Source of the DNA: Streptomyces sp. DG1A-41
GTDB lineage: Bacteria > Actinomycetota > Actinomycetes > Streptomycetales > Streptomycetaceae
NCBI RefSeq assembly: GCF_037055355.1
Contig: NZ_CP146350.1
Location: 8,021,001-8,085,000 of the forward strand
Direction of reading: 5' to 3'
Length of the DNA stretch: 64,000 bases
Positions 1 to 9,606 of this stretch are shown piece after piece (positions within the stretch are counted from its first letter, which is position 1; each line of letters starts with the position of its first letter). The notes under the pieces are model-generated. The model made no database searches, was not told the DNA's origin, and was given only the letters and a program-made list of their open reading frames with translations. The translations under genes were made by a program, and so were the position numbers.

Positions 1-928
1 CCATGACGAACGCGAAGAGCACCCACAGCAGGGCGGAGGCGTAGCCGTAGCGGCCGTTGGAGAAGTACTGCGCGAAGACATCGATCATGATCAGCCGGTT
101 GCTCTCGGGTACGGCCGCCACCCCTTTGGGTGTGGGGTCGACCGCGATGAGGAGGGGCAGGAAACTCTGCAGTGTGGCGATGATCTGGGTGACCAGCTGG
201 AAGAACAGCACGGGGGAGAGAAGGGGCAGGGTGATCCGGGTGAAGGACTGCCACCAGCTCGCCCCGTCCACCCGCGCCGCGTCGAGCAGTTCCGCGGGGA
301 TGTCCTGCAAGCCCGCCAACGAGATGATCATGACGTTTCCGCAGCCCCACACGGTCAGCGTGATCAGCACCCAGCGGGCGTACGGATCCTGAAGCCAGGC
401 GAGCCCGTTCGCGCCGAAGACGTCCAGCAGGCCGTTGGCCGAGCCCGAGTCACGGTCGAAGATCAGCTTGAACGTGAGGGCGGCACCGACCGGTGGCACC
501 ACGGCCGGCAGATAGATCATCGTGCGGAACACGCCCCGGGCGCGGATCGGCTGATTCAGCAGCACCGCGAGGAACAGTCCCGCCGCGATGGTCAACGGCA
601 CCGTGATCGCGGTGAACAGACCGGTGCGGGCCAGTGACGCCAGTGTGTCCGGGTCGGTGAAGACCTCGCGGTAGTTGGCCAGCCCCACATAGCGGGCGTT
701 CGGGGACAGGCCGTCGGAGTTGGTGAAACTCAGCCACAGCGCGTAGCCCAGCGGAAAGACCGTCAAGGCGAGGAAGCCCAGCAGCCAGGGGCCGGCGAAC
801 ACATAGAAGGCCCCGGCCCGGCGGGCCCGCAGCGAGCGAGGATGGCGCGCTCGCGGCGAGCTGGGCCGGGCGTCGGCCGCACGCATCGGCGCACGCGCGC
901 CCGGCCCGGCGAGCTGATCGGTACTCAC
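1..928 (-). CDS. Carbohydrate ABC transporter permease (MalF type), 3' end cut by window
   Basis: This is the inner-membrane permease of a sugar importer. About 309 residues are visible from a GTG start at 928 and the frame is still open at base 1. After a basic, proline-rich N-terminus of about 38 residues there is a first membrane segment (GPWLLGFLALTVFPLGYALW). Further hydrophobic segments follow, and a permease loop of the EAA type (ELLDAARVDGASWW, near residue 215) that docks to the ATPase. The GTG overlaps the stop of the binding-protein gene by four bases (GTGA), so the two are translationally coupled. The second permease is expected beyond the window edge. The substrate is inferred to be an arabinose-containing oligosaccharide from the divergent arabinofuranosidase genes; the sequence itself does not show it. 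Confidence 0.9.
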   Translation of the reverse strand, partial: MSTDQLAGPGARAPMRAADARPSSPRARHPRSLRARRAGAFYVFAGPWLLGFLALTVFPLGYALWLSFTNSDGLSPNARYVGLANYREVFTDPDTLASLARTGLFTAITVPLTIAAGLFLAVLLNQPIRARGVFRTMIYLPAVVPPVGAALTFKLIFDRDSGSANGLLDVFGANGLAWLQDPYARWVLITLTVWGCGNVMIISLAGLQDIPAELLDAARVDGASWWQSFTRITLPLLSPVLFFQLVTQIIATLQSFLPLLIAVDPTPKGVAAVPESNRLIMIDVFAQYFSNGRYGYASALLWVLFAFVM

Positions 929-2280
929 CCCACCAGCTCCTTGCCGCGCGCGAGCTGTTCGTTGATCCGGGAGTTGAGCGTGTCGGCGACCTTCCCGGCC
1001 GAGGTACCGGACTTGACCGCGTCCGGCAGGAACTTGGTGAGCACCGCGTTGAGTGCGTCCACCTGGGCGTACGGGCTGACGGGCAGCACCGAGAAGTAGG
1101 GCAGCTCCCGTTGCTGGACCGCGTAGGACTGTTGGTGGAACGCGGTGTCCCGCGGCATCTTCGAGCGCAGCGAGTTCAGGGAGGGGATGCCCCAGCCGCT
1201 GGTCGCGCGGTCCTGGGCCGGCTTGCCGCCGAAGTACCACTCGAAGTACTTCCAGGCGGCGTCCTTGTTCTTGGCCCCCTTGGGGACCCAGTAGCCGGTG
1301 CCGCTGAAGCAGGGGCTGATGCGGTGGCCGCCGAGCTGGGGTGCGGGGGCGAACCGTGAGACCTCTGCGACCTTGGCGTCGCCGCCGATCGCCCCGCCGA
1401 ACCAGTAGCCGTCGGTGGCCATCGCCATCCGGTTGGCCTGGTAGGTGGGCCAGTCCCAGCCGTCCGGGTTGGGGTTGACGACGCTCGGGCCGATGTCGGA
1501 CTTCGCGTAGTCCAGGTACCACTCCAGCGCCTTGAGCGCCTCGGGCGAGGAGAAGTCCACTGTGGCCAGGTCCGCGGCGAACAGGCTCCCGCCGGCCGAC
1601 GCGGTCATCCACGAGAACGTGGTGAGGGGGCCGCCCACTGTCCCGGCGCTCAGGCCGTACACCTTCACCTTGCCGAGCCTGCGCTTGACCAGCCGCTCGC
1701 CGAGGTCCAGCCACTCGTCGCAGGACAACGGTTCGGTGTCGCTGGGGAGTTCCAGTCCGGCCGCCTCGAACATGTCGGTGCGGTACCAGAACATGCAGTC
1801 CTGAGAGTAGTCCTTGGCCATGCCGTAGCGGGGACCGGTGCCCTGCTTCCTGGACGTGGCGTCGTAGCGCCATACGTCGTTGGCCGGGGCGAGATCGGAG
1901 GGCTTGAGCACGTCGCTCCTGGCGAAGTACGAGTCCAGGTCGGTCATCAGCCCTCGCGCGGCGAAGTAGGGGACGTCGGTCGCACCCACGCCGCGGACCA
2001 CGTCCGGGGGGTTCTTGCCGGCCAGCATGGCGTTGAGCTTGGTGATGTCGTACGTGACGATCTCGAGGTTCATGCCGAGCGCCCGCTCGGCGTTCTGCTT
2101 GTCCTTCTTGGGCCAGGCGACGTCCATGATGGTGAGCGTCTCCTTGGCGCCCTTGGCACCGCTCCCGGAGCCGACGGAGGCGGCACAGCCGGGCAGGGCG
2201 GCAGCGGTGAGGGCGGCGCCGGCGGCGGAGGCGGTGAGGAAACGGCGCCGGTCGAGGGAGCCTCTGGGTGCGACGGGCAT
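925..2280 (-). CDS. Extracellular solute-binding lipoprotein of sugar ABC importer
   Basis: This 451-residue lipoprotein delivers sugar to the permease encoded just downstream. The ATG at 2280 was chosen because it follows a GAAAGG ribosome site and opens directly into a twin-arginine-like signal (RRRFLT) ending in a lipobox, LPGC, with the lipidated cysteine at residue 32. The reading frame stays open upstream to about 2499, but that part has no signal peptide and is unlikely to be translated. The body has the layout of family 1 carbohydrate-binding proteins, including a conserved hinge-region stretch (WPTYQANRMAMATDGYW). It is divergent from the GH51 gene at 2812, and an operator-like palindrome lies at 2505-2516 upstream. 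The exact ligand cannot be read from the sequence. Confidence 0.92.
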   Translation of the reverse strand: MPVAPRGSLDRRRFLTASAAGAALTAAALPGCAASVGSGSGAKGAKETLTIMDVAWPKKDKQNAERALGMNLEIVTYDITKLNAMLAGKNPPDVVRGVGATDVPYFAARGLMTDLDSYFARSDVLKPSDLAPANDVWRYDATSRKQGTGPRYGMAKDYSQDCMFWYRTDMFEAAGLELPSDTEPLSCDEWLDLGERLVKRRLGKVKVYGLSAGTVGGPLTTFSWMTASAGGSLFAADLATVDFSSPEALKALEWYLDYAKSDIGPSVVNPNPDGWDWPTYQANRMAMATDGYWFGGAIGGDAKVAEVSRFAPAPQLGGHRISPCFSGTGYWVPKGAKNKDAAWKYFEWYFGGKPAQDRATSGWGIPSLNSLRSKMPRDTAFHQQSYAVQQRELPYFSVLPVSPYAQVDALNAVLTKFLPDAVKSGTSAGKVADTLNSRINEQLARGKELVG

Positions 2281-2504
2281 GACGGTGAAGCCTTTCGTGC
2301 GGTGGGCATACGTGGATGGGCGGAAGACGGGTGCTGCCGCGCAGGAAGGCACAAGAGACAGGAAGAGAAGGCAGCCTGGTGTGTGCTCGGCCGTGATGGA
2401 CGGCCTTCGGGCATGGCGCCGGCGACGTCGTCCGCACTGTGGTGTCGAGCGTTGAGGATCCGTACTTCGGTCGTGCGGCGTCACGCCCCGAACGCCCACG
2501 TGTA

Positions 2505-2516
2505 GAAACCGGTTGC
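2505..2516. promoter_or_regulatory. LacI-family operator candidate, importer side
   Basis: The palindrome AACCGGTT with a CG centre is typical of LacI-family sites. Read on the minus strand it is GCAACCGGTTTCTACA. The same 12-base core, CAACCGGTTTCT, recurs on the same strand about 180 bp away. Confidence 0.65.
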
Positions 2517-2665
2517 AGAAGGCTCCGGCGAACGTAGGGCGGGCCTCCGGGCAGTGTCAAGAGGTGGGAACGCCCTTGTAATCAGCTGGTCCAACTGAAG
2601 CCGAGCCCATAACCACAAGGCGCTTGATGCAAGCCTCTTGACTCCTGCGGCGGCGCGGTGGCAGC

Positions 2666-2685
2666 TTCTTGTACCGCTACAAGAA
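2666..2685. promoter_or_regulatory. Perfect 8 bp inverted repeat beside the second operator
   Basis: The arms TTCTTGTA and TACAAGAA are exact complements separated by CCGC. The right arm runs into the LacI-type operator at 2683-2694. It could be a second regulator's site or an RNA hairpin in the 5' leader of the GH51 transcript. Confidence 0.5.
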
Positions 2686-2694
2686 ACCGGTTGT
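2683..2694. promoter_or_regulatory. LacI-family operator candidate, arabinofuranosidase side
   Basis: This second copy of the AACCGGTT palindrome lies about 120 bp before the GH51 start codon. It shares CAACCGGTTTCT with the site at 2505 when both are read on the minus strand. Confidence 0.65.
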
Positions 2695-2811
2695 TGAGCG
2701 TTCGCCACGCCTCGAACGAGACCGCCACGGGCGGGTGAGGCCCCACCACCCCTGCTCGTGGCCGCGCCACCACCCCCCTCACGCCGCACTCCATCCAGCA
2801 GGAGTACATCC

Positions 2812-4329
2812 GTGCCCCACGCCACCGCGGTCATCAACCTCGACATCGAGGGCCCGACGATCAGCCGACATCTCTACGGCCACTTCGCCGAACACCTCGG
2901 CCACTGCATCTACGGCGGTTTCTGGGTCGGGGAGGACTCGCCGATACCCAACGAAGGAGGCATCCGCCTCGACGTCGTCGAGGCCCTGCGCGCCCTGAAC
3001 ATTCCCAACCTGCGCTGGCCGGGCGGCTGTTTCGCCGACGAGTACCACTGGAAGGACGGCATCGGCCCCCACGACCAGCGCCCCCGGATGGTCAACACGC
3101 ACTGGGGCGACGTCGAGGAGAACAACCACTTCGGCACCCACGAGTTCATGGCCCTGTGCGAACTCCTCGGCGCCGAGCCGTACATCAGCGGCAACGTCGG
3201 CTCCGGCACCGTCCGGGAGATGAGCGAGTGGGTCGAGTACCTCACGCGCGACGGCGACAGCCCCATGGCCAGGCTGCGCCGGGCCAACGGCCGCGACGAG
3301 CCGTGGCGGGTGAAGTTCTGGGGCATCGGCAACGAGACCTGGGGCTGCGGCGGCAACATGCGCGCCGAGTACTCCGCGGACCTGGCCCGGCAGTACGCCA
3401 CGTACTGCCGCGACCACGGCGACAACAAGCTCTACCGCATCGCCTCGGGCGCCTCCGACGACGACTACAAGTGGACCGAGACGCTGATGCAGCAGATCAG
3501 CTGCTTCGGCTGCGAGGCCACCCCGAAGAACTTCTTCCAAGGCCTGTCCGTGCACTACTACACGCTGGCCGGCCCCTGGGAGGCGAAGGGCAGCGCCACC
3601 GTCTTCGACACCGACGACTACTACCGGACCATGGTCGCCGCCCGCCGGATCGACACCATCCTCACCGGCCACTCCACCGTCATGGACATCTACGACCGGG
3701 GGCGTACGGTCGGCCTGGTCCTGGACGAGTGGGGCACCTGGTGGGACGTCGAGCCGGGCACCAGCCCCGGGTTCCTGTTCCAGCAGAACTCCCTGCGCGA
3801 CGCGCTCGTCGCCTCTGCGCACTTCGACATCTTCCACAAGCACGCCGCGCGCCTGTACATGGCCAACATCGCCCAGACCGTGAACGTCTTGCAGGCGATG
3901 GTCCTCACCGACGGCGACGCGCTGGTCCTGACCCCGACCTACCACGTGTTCGAGATGAACAAGGGCCACCAGAACGCCACCTCGCTCGCCGTCCACCTCA
4001 GCGGAGACGACGCTCGACGCAAGGTCGGCGACGCGGAGTTGGAGACCCTGTCCGCCTCCGCCAGTGTCAAGGACGGGGCGGTGCTGATCTCACTGTCCAA
4101 CCTCGACGCAGAAGAGCCCGCCGAGGTGACCCTCGACCTGCGCGGCGGTTCGATCGGCGAGCCGACCGCCCGCATCCTGACCGCCGACCGGCTCCAGGAC
4201 CACAACACCCCCGGCACGCCGGAGGCGGTCAGCCCACGCCCCTTCGACGACCTCAAGACGATCGAGCACGGGCTCGCCCTGACGCTGCCGCCCCACTCGT
4301 TCGTCACCGTCCGGGCGCCGCTGGGCTGA
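2812..4329 (+). CDS. GH51 alpha-L-arabinofuranosidase (intracellular type)
   Basis: The 505-residue enzyme removes terminal alpha-L-arabinofuranose from arabino-oligosaccharides. It starts at GTG 2812, seven bases after AGGAG; the frame is open further upstream but only this start has a ribosome site. The catalytic barrel carries the family's [16 protein letters not shown] loop. The acid/base is Glu175 in WGIGNETWG and the nucleophile is Glu306 in [11 protein letters not shown]-terminal beta-sandwich ends the protein. There is no signal peptide, so it acts in the cytoplasm on sugars brought in by the divergent ABC importer. The length is normal for bacterial GH51. It is the first gene of a plus-strand hydrolase series and should be controlled by the operator at 2683. 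Confidence 0.95.
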   Translation: MPHATAVINLDIEGPTISRHLYGHFAEHLGHCIYGGFWVGEDSPIPNEGGIRLDVVEALRALNIPNLRWPGGCFADEYHWKDGIGPHDQRPRMVNTHWGDVEENNHFGTHEFMALCELLGAEPYISGNVGSGTVREMSEWVEYLTRDGDSPMARLRRANGRDEPWRVKFWGIGNETWGCGGNMRAEYSADLARQYATYCRDHGDNKLYRIASGASDDDYKWTETLMQQISCFGCEATPKNFFQGLSVHYYTLAGPWEAKGSATVFDTDDYYRTMVAARRIDTILTGHSTVMDIYDRGRTVGLVLDEWGTWWDVEPGTSPGFLFQQNSLRDALVASAHFDIFHKHAARLYMANIAQTVNVLQAMVLTDGDALVLTPTYHVFEMNKGHQNATSLAVHLSGDDARRKVGDAELETLSASASVKDGAVLISLSNLDAEEPAEVTLDLRGGSIGEPTARILTADRLQDHNTPGTPEAVSPRPFDDLKTIEHGLALTLPPHSFVTVRAPLG

Positions 4330-4385
4330 CCCCGGCCACAACAGATCTGTTCCCACCCGTACTTCATCCTGACGAGGAGCCGCAC

Positions 4386-5912
4386 ATGAGCACGGACCTG
4401 ACCCGCCGCAGAACCCTCCAGGCCGCCGGAGCGGCCGCCCTCGCCGCCGGCCTGTCCTCCCTGACCGCCACGACGGCCCACGCCGGCGACCCGGGGGAGG
4501 GCGACAACCCGGCGCCGAAGCTGGTCACCTACCCGATACCGTCCGGCGTGGCCACCCAGGCAAGCTTCAAGGTGCGGGTGCGCACCGCCCCCGACGGCGA
4601 GTGGCAGACGCTCTCCTGCTATGGGCATGGAGTCAAGGAGATCAACGCCACCACCGGCTCCGGCAAGGTCTGGGGCTCGTCGATGGTGTACTTCGACTTC
4701 CGGGGCTCCGTGGAGCTGGAGGTGACCTATCTCAAGGGCGGCACCACCAAGGCCCGGGTGCGTCCGGACTCGTACGGCATCAGGCCCGAACTTCTCGGCG
4801 ACACCCTGCGGTTCACCCTCGACGAGCCGAAGGACGTCGTCGTCCAGATCAACGACGAAATCTTCGACTGTCTGCACGTCATCACCAACCACATCGACCC
4901 GAACCCGCCTTCCGCCGATGACCCGGACGTCATCTACTTCGGCCCCGGCCTGCACTCGCTCTCCGGCAACATCCTCTACGTTCCCAGCGGCAAGACCGTC
5001 TACCTGGCGGGCGGCGCCGTCGTCATCGGGCAGATCAGCTTCAAGGACGCCGAGAAGGCACGCCTCCGAGGCCGCGGTGTGCTGGTGCCGAGAGGTACCG
5101 TCGGCGGTGTCCAGCTCGACCACAGCAAGAACATCCGCGTCGAGGAAGTCATCCTGCTCGGCAACGGCCTGGGCTGCTGGGAGGCCGATGGCGGCGTGGT
5201 CAAGAAGGTCCGCGTGTTCACGTGGGGACAGTGGGGTGATGGCCTCCCCCTCTACTGCTCCAAGAACATCACCTACGACGGCTGCTTCGTCCGCAGCTCG
5301 GACGACAGCCACTCCATCTATGCCCACCGCGGCGAGCTGTACGGCGACACCCGCAACATCACCATCGTCAACGCCACCCTGTGGGCGGACGTGGCCCACC
5401 CGATCAACATCGGCACGCACGGCAACAGTGACGCCCCGGAGATGATCGAGAACCTCGTCATCAAGAACGTCGACATCCTCGACCACCGCGAGCCCCAGAT
5501 GAACTACCAGGGCTGCATCGCCCTCAACGCCGGCGACTCCAACCTGATCAAGAACGTCCGTATCGAGGACGTACGGGTCGAGGACTTCCGTTGGGGCCAG
5601 CTCCTCAACTTCCGGGTCATGTACAACACGACGTACAACACCTCGGTCGGCCGCGGTATCGAGGACGTCTACATCAAGAACCTCACCTACACCGGCACCC
5701 ACGCCGGCCCGTCGCTCTTCCTCGGCTACGACGCCGACCACGCCATCAAGAACGTCACCTTCGAGAACCTGGTGGTCAACGGCCTGGTCATCGCCGACTC
5801 GATGCGCAAGCCGCGCTGGTACAAGACCACCGACATGGCGCAGTGGTACGTCAACGAGCACGTGCAGAACCTGAAGTTCCTCACGACGGCCGAGGCGGCC
5901 GCCGCGTCATAG
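4386..5912 (+). CDS. Secreted right-handed beta-helix glycoside hydrolase (GH28-like)
   Basis: This 508-residue exported protein starts at ATG 4386, six bases after GAGGAG and 56 bases after the GH51 stop, so it is likely co-transcribed. A twin-arginine signal (TRRRTLQAAGAAA) ends near a THA cleavage site. A beta-sandwich N-terminal domain is followed by a run of repeated strands typical of a parallel beta-helix, with entry motif PSGKTVYLAGGAVV and repeated NI/NV-rich turns. SDDSHSIYA and HPINIGTHG sit where GH28 enzymes carry their DD and GHG motifs, but the canonical NTD and RIK boxes are not obvious. The fold call is therefore firm and the exact family is not. From context it may cut the backbone or a side chain of a pectin- or arabinan-type polymer outside the cell. 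Confidence 0.8.
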   Translation: MSTDLTRRRTLQAAGAAALAAGLSSLTATTAHAGDPGEGDNPAPKLVTYPIPSGVATQASFKVRVRTAPDGEWQTLSCYGHGVKEINATTGSGKVWGSSMVYFDFRGSVELEVTYLKGGTTKARVRPDSYGIRPELLGDTLRFTLDEPKDVVVQINDEIFDCLHVITNHIDPNPPSADDPDVIYFGPGLHSLSGNILYVPSGKTVYLAGGAVVIGQISFKDAEKARLRGRGVLVPRGTVGGVQLDHSKNIRVEEVILLGNGLGCWEADGGVVKKVRVFTWGQWGDGLPLYCSKNITYDGCFVRSSDDSHSIYAHRGELYGDTRNITIVNATLWADVAHPINIGTHGNSDAPEMIENLVIKNVDILDHREPQMNYQGCIALNAGDSNLIKNVRIEDVRVEDFRWGQLLNFRVMYNTTYNTSVGRGIEDVYIKNLTYTGTHAGPSLFLGYDADHAIKNVTFENLVVNGLVIADSMRKPRWYKTTDMAQWYVNEHVQNLKFLTTAEAAAAS

Positions 5913-6134
5913 GTTCGGCCCGCCCTGCCGCGTTCACCGCGTACGCCGCTCCTGAAGACGGCGTTGTCCCTCCACGTCGCCGGAGACCTCTACTGCATGG
6001 GCAACGCTCTCCCACGTGGGTCCTGCGCTCTGTCCACACGCCTCCCGAGCCTCCACACCACGCAGTTCGACCAAGTCGGCACGAGCCCCGGTCAGAGCCG
6101 GTCGGGGCCATGTTCGATCGGAGTCGCACATCCC

Positions 6135-7077
6135 ATGAGCCGCAACCATCTCCCCCCACTCGACCAAGACACACCCCACCGCCGCCACACCGAGCTCCTG
6201 AGCCGACGAGGCATCCTGCGCGCCGCCGGCGGACTCGGGCTCGTCGGCGCCGCCTCCGTACCGTCCGCCGACGCCGCCGGCAAGCCGCACGGTGTCCGCA
6301 ACCTGACCCCTACCGCCGCACCGACCGTGTGGAATCACCCAGGCGCGATACACCACCCCGGTGACATCAACCGCGCCAAGGTCAGGGTGGCCGCGCGCAT
6401 CGAGCCGTGGTACTCGGGCTCGCAGCCGCTGACCGCCAACGCCCACTCGGCCTCCACCTGGGCGGCCAACCCCCAGGAGGCCGTCTACCGCGGCGGGAGC
6501 TACCAGAACCACTCGATCCTCTACAACGACATCGCCGCCGCCCACCAGAACAGCTTGCGCCGGCTGATCAGCGGCGACACCGCCCACGCCGACTGCGCGG
6601 CCGCCATCTGCAACGACTGGTCCAGCACACTGACCACGATCACGGGCAGCGCCGACGCGATCCCGGCCGTCGGCATCCACGGCTGGCAGTTCGCCAACGT
6701 AGGCGAACTGCTGCGCGACTACAGCGCCCCGTCCCTACTTGTACACCGACGACGACAGCCGGTTCTTCAAGGCCGCCCAGTACGCCGCCCAGTACAACAT
6801 CGGTCTGGACGTGCTCTACACCACCTACAGCTGGGGCAGCGGCACCAACTGCGCCTACAACGAGCAGACCGCCATCTCCTCGTCCGGCCGTGGAGGCATC
6901 CGCCCGGTGTGGGTGATGCTCCATTACCGCTACAACCGGATCAAGGGCCTGGACGACAAGTGCATCGCGGCCATGTCCAGCGACCTCGTCGGCATCGAGG
7001 GAGGAGGCGGCGACTACGGCACCACCAGCAGCGGTTACGACCAGCTCGGCTTCGGTCAGCTCATGTACGCCAAGTAG
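6135..7077 (+). pseudogene. Secreted alginate-lyase-superfamily polysaccharide lyase, internally deleted and frameshifted
   Basis: The gene opens at ATG 6135 with a Tat-like signal (SRRGILRAAGGLG) and keeps the family's N-terminal half (RIEPWYSGSQPLTANAH, SILYNDIAAAHQNSL, WQFANVGELLRDYS). Near 6726-6735 the frame changes, and the text resumes one frame over in what is normally the C-terminal part (YLYTDDDSRFFKAAQYAAQY, then PVWVMLHYRYNRIKGL and GGGGDYGTTSSGYDQLG to the stop at 7077). From memory of the family, intact members have roughly 100 or more residues between these blocks, which are missing here. The central part of the helical toroid with active-site residues is therefore probably gone and the product should be inactive. 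It sits between the beta-helix enzyme and the second GH51, so its loss removes one step of an otherwise coherent degradation set. Confidence 0.8.
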
Positions 7078-7158
7078 TCCCGGGCGGCCCCGCGCTCCTC
7101 CCCCCGGCCGCCCCGTCACACCGTTCACGCAACGCCACACCCACGCAGGAGTATCTCT

Positions 7159-9606
7159 GTGCCCGACGCCAACCCCCCTGTCGAGACGGTCGTCGAGGTG
7201 GACACCCGCGCCCCGGGCACCGCCATCTCACCCGACCTGTTCGGCGCGTTCTTCGAGGACCTCAACTATGCGGCGGACGGCGGGCTGTACGCCGAGCTGG
7301 TGCAGAACCGGTCCTTCGAGTACGGCCCGGCCGACCGTCCCGAATGGAACTCCCTCACCGCCTGGGAGCTGCTGGAGCGGGACGGCGCGGCCGGATCGCT
7401 CACGGTCTCCACCGACACCCCGCTGCACCCGGCCAACCCGCACTACGCGGTGCTGACGAGCAGTACCACCGCCGGTGCGGGGATGCGCAACGAGGGGTTC
7501 GACGGCATCCCGGTCCGGGCGGGGGAGACGTACGACGTGAGCGTCTTCGCCCGCCTGGCCGGGGGCACCGCCGACCGGCTGGTCGCGCGGATCGAGAGCC
7601 GGGACGGCGAACGCGCCTACGAGCAGGTCGAGTTGGGCCCGCTGGACGGGTCCTGGAGACGCCACACGGCGGTCATCACCTCCGAAGTCACCGACCGGGA
7701 CGCCCGGTTCACCCTCACGGCGACCGGTCCCGGCACCGTCCACCTGGACCTGGTCTCGCTCTTCCCTCAGGCCACCTTCAAGGGCCGCCCGGGCGGTCTG
7801 CGCGCCGACCTGGCGCAGGCCATCGCCGATTTGAAGCCGAAGTTCCTGCGCTTTCCCGGCGGTTGCCTCGCCCACGGGCAGGGCCTTGCCAACATGTACC
7901 GCTGGTCCGAGACCATCGGCCCGCTCCACGCGCGCAGGCAGCAGTTCAACATCTGGCACTACCACCAGTCGATGGGCCTCGGCTACTACGAGTACTTCCA
8001 GTTCTGCGAGGACATCGGCGCCAAGCCCCTGCCCGTCGTGCCCGCCGGCGTCTGCTGCCAGAACAGCGACGTCACCGGCCAGGCCGGCATCCCCGACGAG
8101 GAGATGGACGCCTACGTCGCCGAGGTACTGGCCCTGGTGGAGTGGGCCAACGGCCCGGCCGACTCGCCCTGGGGCGCCCTGCGCGCCGCCGCCGGACATC
8201 CCGAACCCTTCGGCCTCGAATACCTCGGCGTCGGCAACGAGGACAGCATCACCGACACCTTCCGCGACCGCTTCTCCCGCATCCACGACGCCCTGCGCGA
8301 GCACCACCCCGAGATCACGGTCATCGGCACCCTCGGCCCGGCCACCTTCGGGGAGGACTGGGAGAAGGGCTGGGCGTTCGCCCGCGAACGGGGCGTACCC
8401 GTCGTCGACGAGCACTCCTACAAATCGCCCCGCTGGTTCCTGGAGAACAGCCGTCGCTTCGACCGCATGGACCGCCACGGCCCGCACCTGTACATCGGCG
8501 AGTACGGCAGCTGGCGCAACGACGGCCGCAGCGCGCTCGCCGAGGCCCTCTACATGATCGCCATGGAACGCAACGGCGATGTCGTCCGGATGGCCTCCTA
8601 CGCCCCGCTGCTCGCCAAAAGCGACCGCACCCAGTGGCTGCCCGACTTGATCTACTTCGACAACACGCACGTCTGGACCACCCTCAACTACCACGTCCAG
8701 CAGATGCACTCGGTGAACTCGGGCGACACCGCCCTGCCCGTCACGGTCACCGGAGCGCCCGAGACCCCGCCCGTCCGGGCGAGAGACCGGCACGACATCC
8801 GCATCGGCACCGGTTCCGACACCCGCGCCGAGTTCACCGACGTCCACTGCGGCCCCCTCGGCGAAGAGCTCGCACCGGCCCAGGACTTCCGTAACCGGGG
8901 CGTGCTTGACGGTACTTGGGAGCTGAACGGCGAAACCGTGGCCGGATCGGGTACCGGCCCGCTGCTCACGGACGCGGTGCGCGGAACGTCGTACGCCTTC
9001 TCGGTGCGGGCGAGGAAGACGGACGGCGCCGAGGGATTTGTCCTGTGCTTCACCGGTATGACGTCCGAGCGCCGGTACCAGTGGCGGCTCGGCGGCTGGG
9101 ACAACCGGGCGACCTGGCTTCAGCGAGTGGACGACGGTGTGGCGGACGACCTCGGCGAGCGCGTGCTCGACGGTGTGGAGAGCGGCCGTTGGTACGACCT
9201 GCGGGTGGAGGTGGACGGCCCGCGCGTTCGCTGCTTCCGCGACGGAGAGCTGCTCCACGACGTGGAGGACGTCCGGCCGGACCCGGAGGTCTTCGCCGTC
9301 TCGGCCGTCCGCGACAGCGCCGCCGGTGAGGTGATCATCAAGATCGTCAACACCACACCCGAACCTGTCACGGTCCGCCTGCGTCCGGCGGACATGGCCG
9401 GGGACACCGGCTGCGCGCGCACCACCCTCACCGTTCCCCCGGACGCCGGCAGCCGCTTCGGCCCGGCCCCGGCCGCGCCCGTGCACGACCGGATCACCGG
9501 GTCCGTCTGCGCCGTCCCGCCGCACTCCTTCACCGTTCTGCGCACGGACCCGCGGCATACCATGCGGGAGGGTGCCGAGACGGCGGACCAGGGGCGAGCG
9601 TGGTAA
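7159..9606 (+). CDS. Large GH51 alpha-L-arabinofuranosidase with extra sandwich domains
   Basis: This 815-residue enzyme starts at GTG 7159 after AGGAG. A short sandwich start (SPDLFGAFFEDLNYAADGG) leads into a CBM4-type insert at about residues 85-200, then the catalytic barrel with KFLRFPGGCL. The acid/base is Glu361 in GVGNEDS and the nucleophile is Glu448 in YIGEYGSW. After the barrel's sandwich, a LamG/DUF1080-like fold of about 150 residues (about 575-725) is inserted before the end. It is much longer than the GH51 at 2812, so the two probably act on different substrates, for example polymer-bound versus free oligosaccharides. No signal peptide is visible, which is odd for a polymer-active enzyme. 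Its last seven bases overlap the LacI gene start. Confidence 0.93.
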   Translation: MPDANPPVETVVEVDTRAPGTAISPDLFGAFFEDLNYAADGGLYAELVQNRSFEYGPADRPEWNSLTAWELLERDGAAGSLTVSTDTPLHPANPHYAVLTSSTTAGAGMRNEGFDGIPVRAGETYDVSVFARLAGGTADRLVARIESRDGERAYEQVELGPLDGSWRRHTAVITSEVTDRDARFTLTATGPGTVHLDLVSLFPQATFKGRPGGLRADLAQAIADLKPKFLRFPGGCLAHGQGLANMYRWSETIGPLHARRQQFNIWHYHQSMGLGYYEYFQFCEDIGAKPLPVVPAGVCCQNSDVTGQAGIPDEEMDAYVAEVLALVEWANGPADSPWGALRAAAGHPEPFGLEYLGVGNEDSITDTFRDRFSRIHDALREHHPEITVIGTLGPATFGEDWEKGWAFARERGVPVVDEHSYKSPRWFLENSRRFDRMDRHGPHLYIGEYGSWRNDGRSALAEALYMIAMERNGDVVRMASYAPLLAKSDRTQWLPDLIYFDNTHVWTTLNYHVQQMHSVNSGDTALPVTVTGAPETPPVRARDRHDIRIGTGSDTRAEFTDVHCGPLGEELAPAQDFRNRGVLDGTWELNGETVAGSGTGPLLTDAVRGTSYAFSVRARKTDGAEGFVLCFTGMTSERRYQWRLGGWDNRATWLQRVDDGVADDLGERVLDGVESGRWYDLRVEVDGPRVRCFRDGELLHDVEDVRPDPEVFAVSAVRDSAAGEVIIKIVNTTPEPVTVRLRPADMAGDTGCARTTLTVPPDAGSRFGPAPAAPVHDRITGSVCAVPPHSFTVLRTDPRHTMREGAETADQGRAW

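Larger units (their letters stand above)
2281..2811. promoter_or_regulatory. Divergent promoter region between ABC importer and arabinofuranosidase genes
   Basis: This 531 bp region has no credible gene. It separates the minus-strand importer operon from the plus-strand hydrolase genes and is more AT-rich than its flanks around 2570-2700. It holds two LacI-type operators and a perfect 8 bp inverted repeat (each listed separately). It also holds a short stem, GCTTG-ATG-CAAGC, near 2620. Each operator sits nearer one of the two genes, so each arm probably has its own repressed promoter. The likely repressor is the LacI protein encoded at 9600. Confidence 0.75.

Noticed and set aside
3156..5912. 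A 918-codon plus-strand frame covering the GH51 and beta-helix genes
   Set aside because: Its first part is an arginine-rich shadow of the GH51 gene. Only the section from ATG 4386 has a ribosome site, signal peptide and domain.
5964..8894. A 976-codon frame spanning the lyase and second GH51
   Set aside because: After 6735 it is an Arg/Pro/His-rich shadow. The real content is the frameshifted lyase and, in another frame, the GH51.
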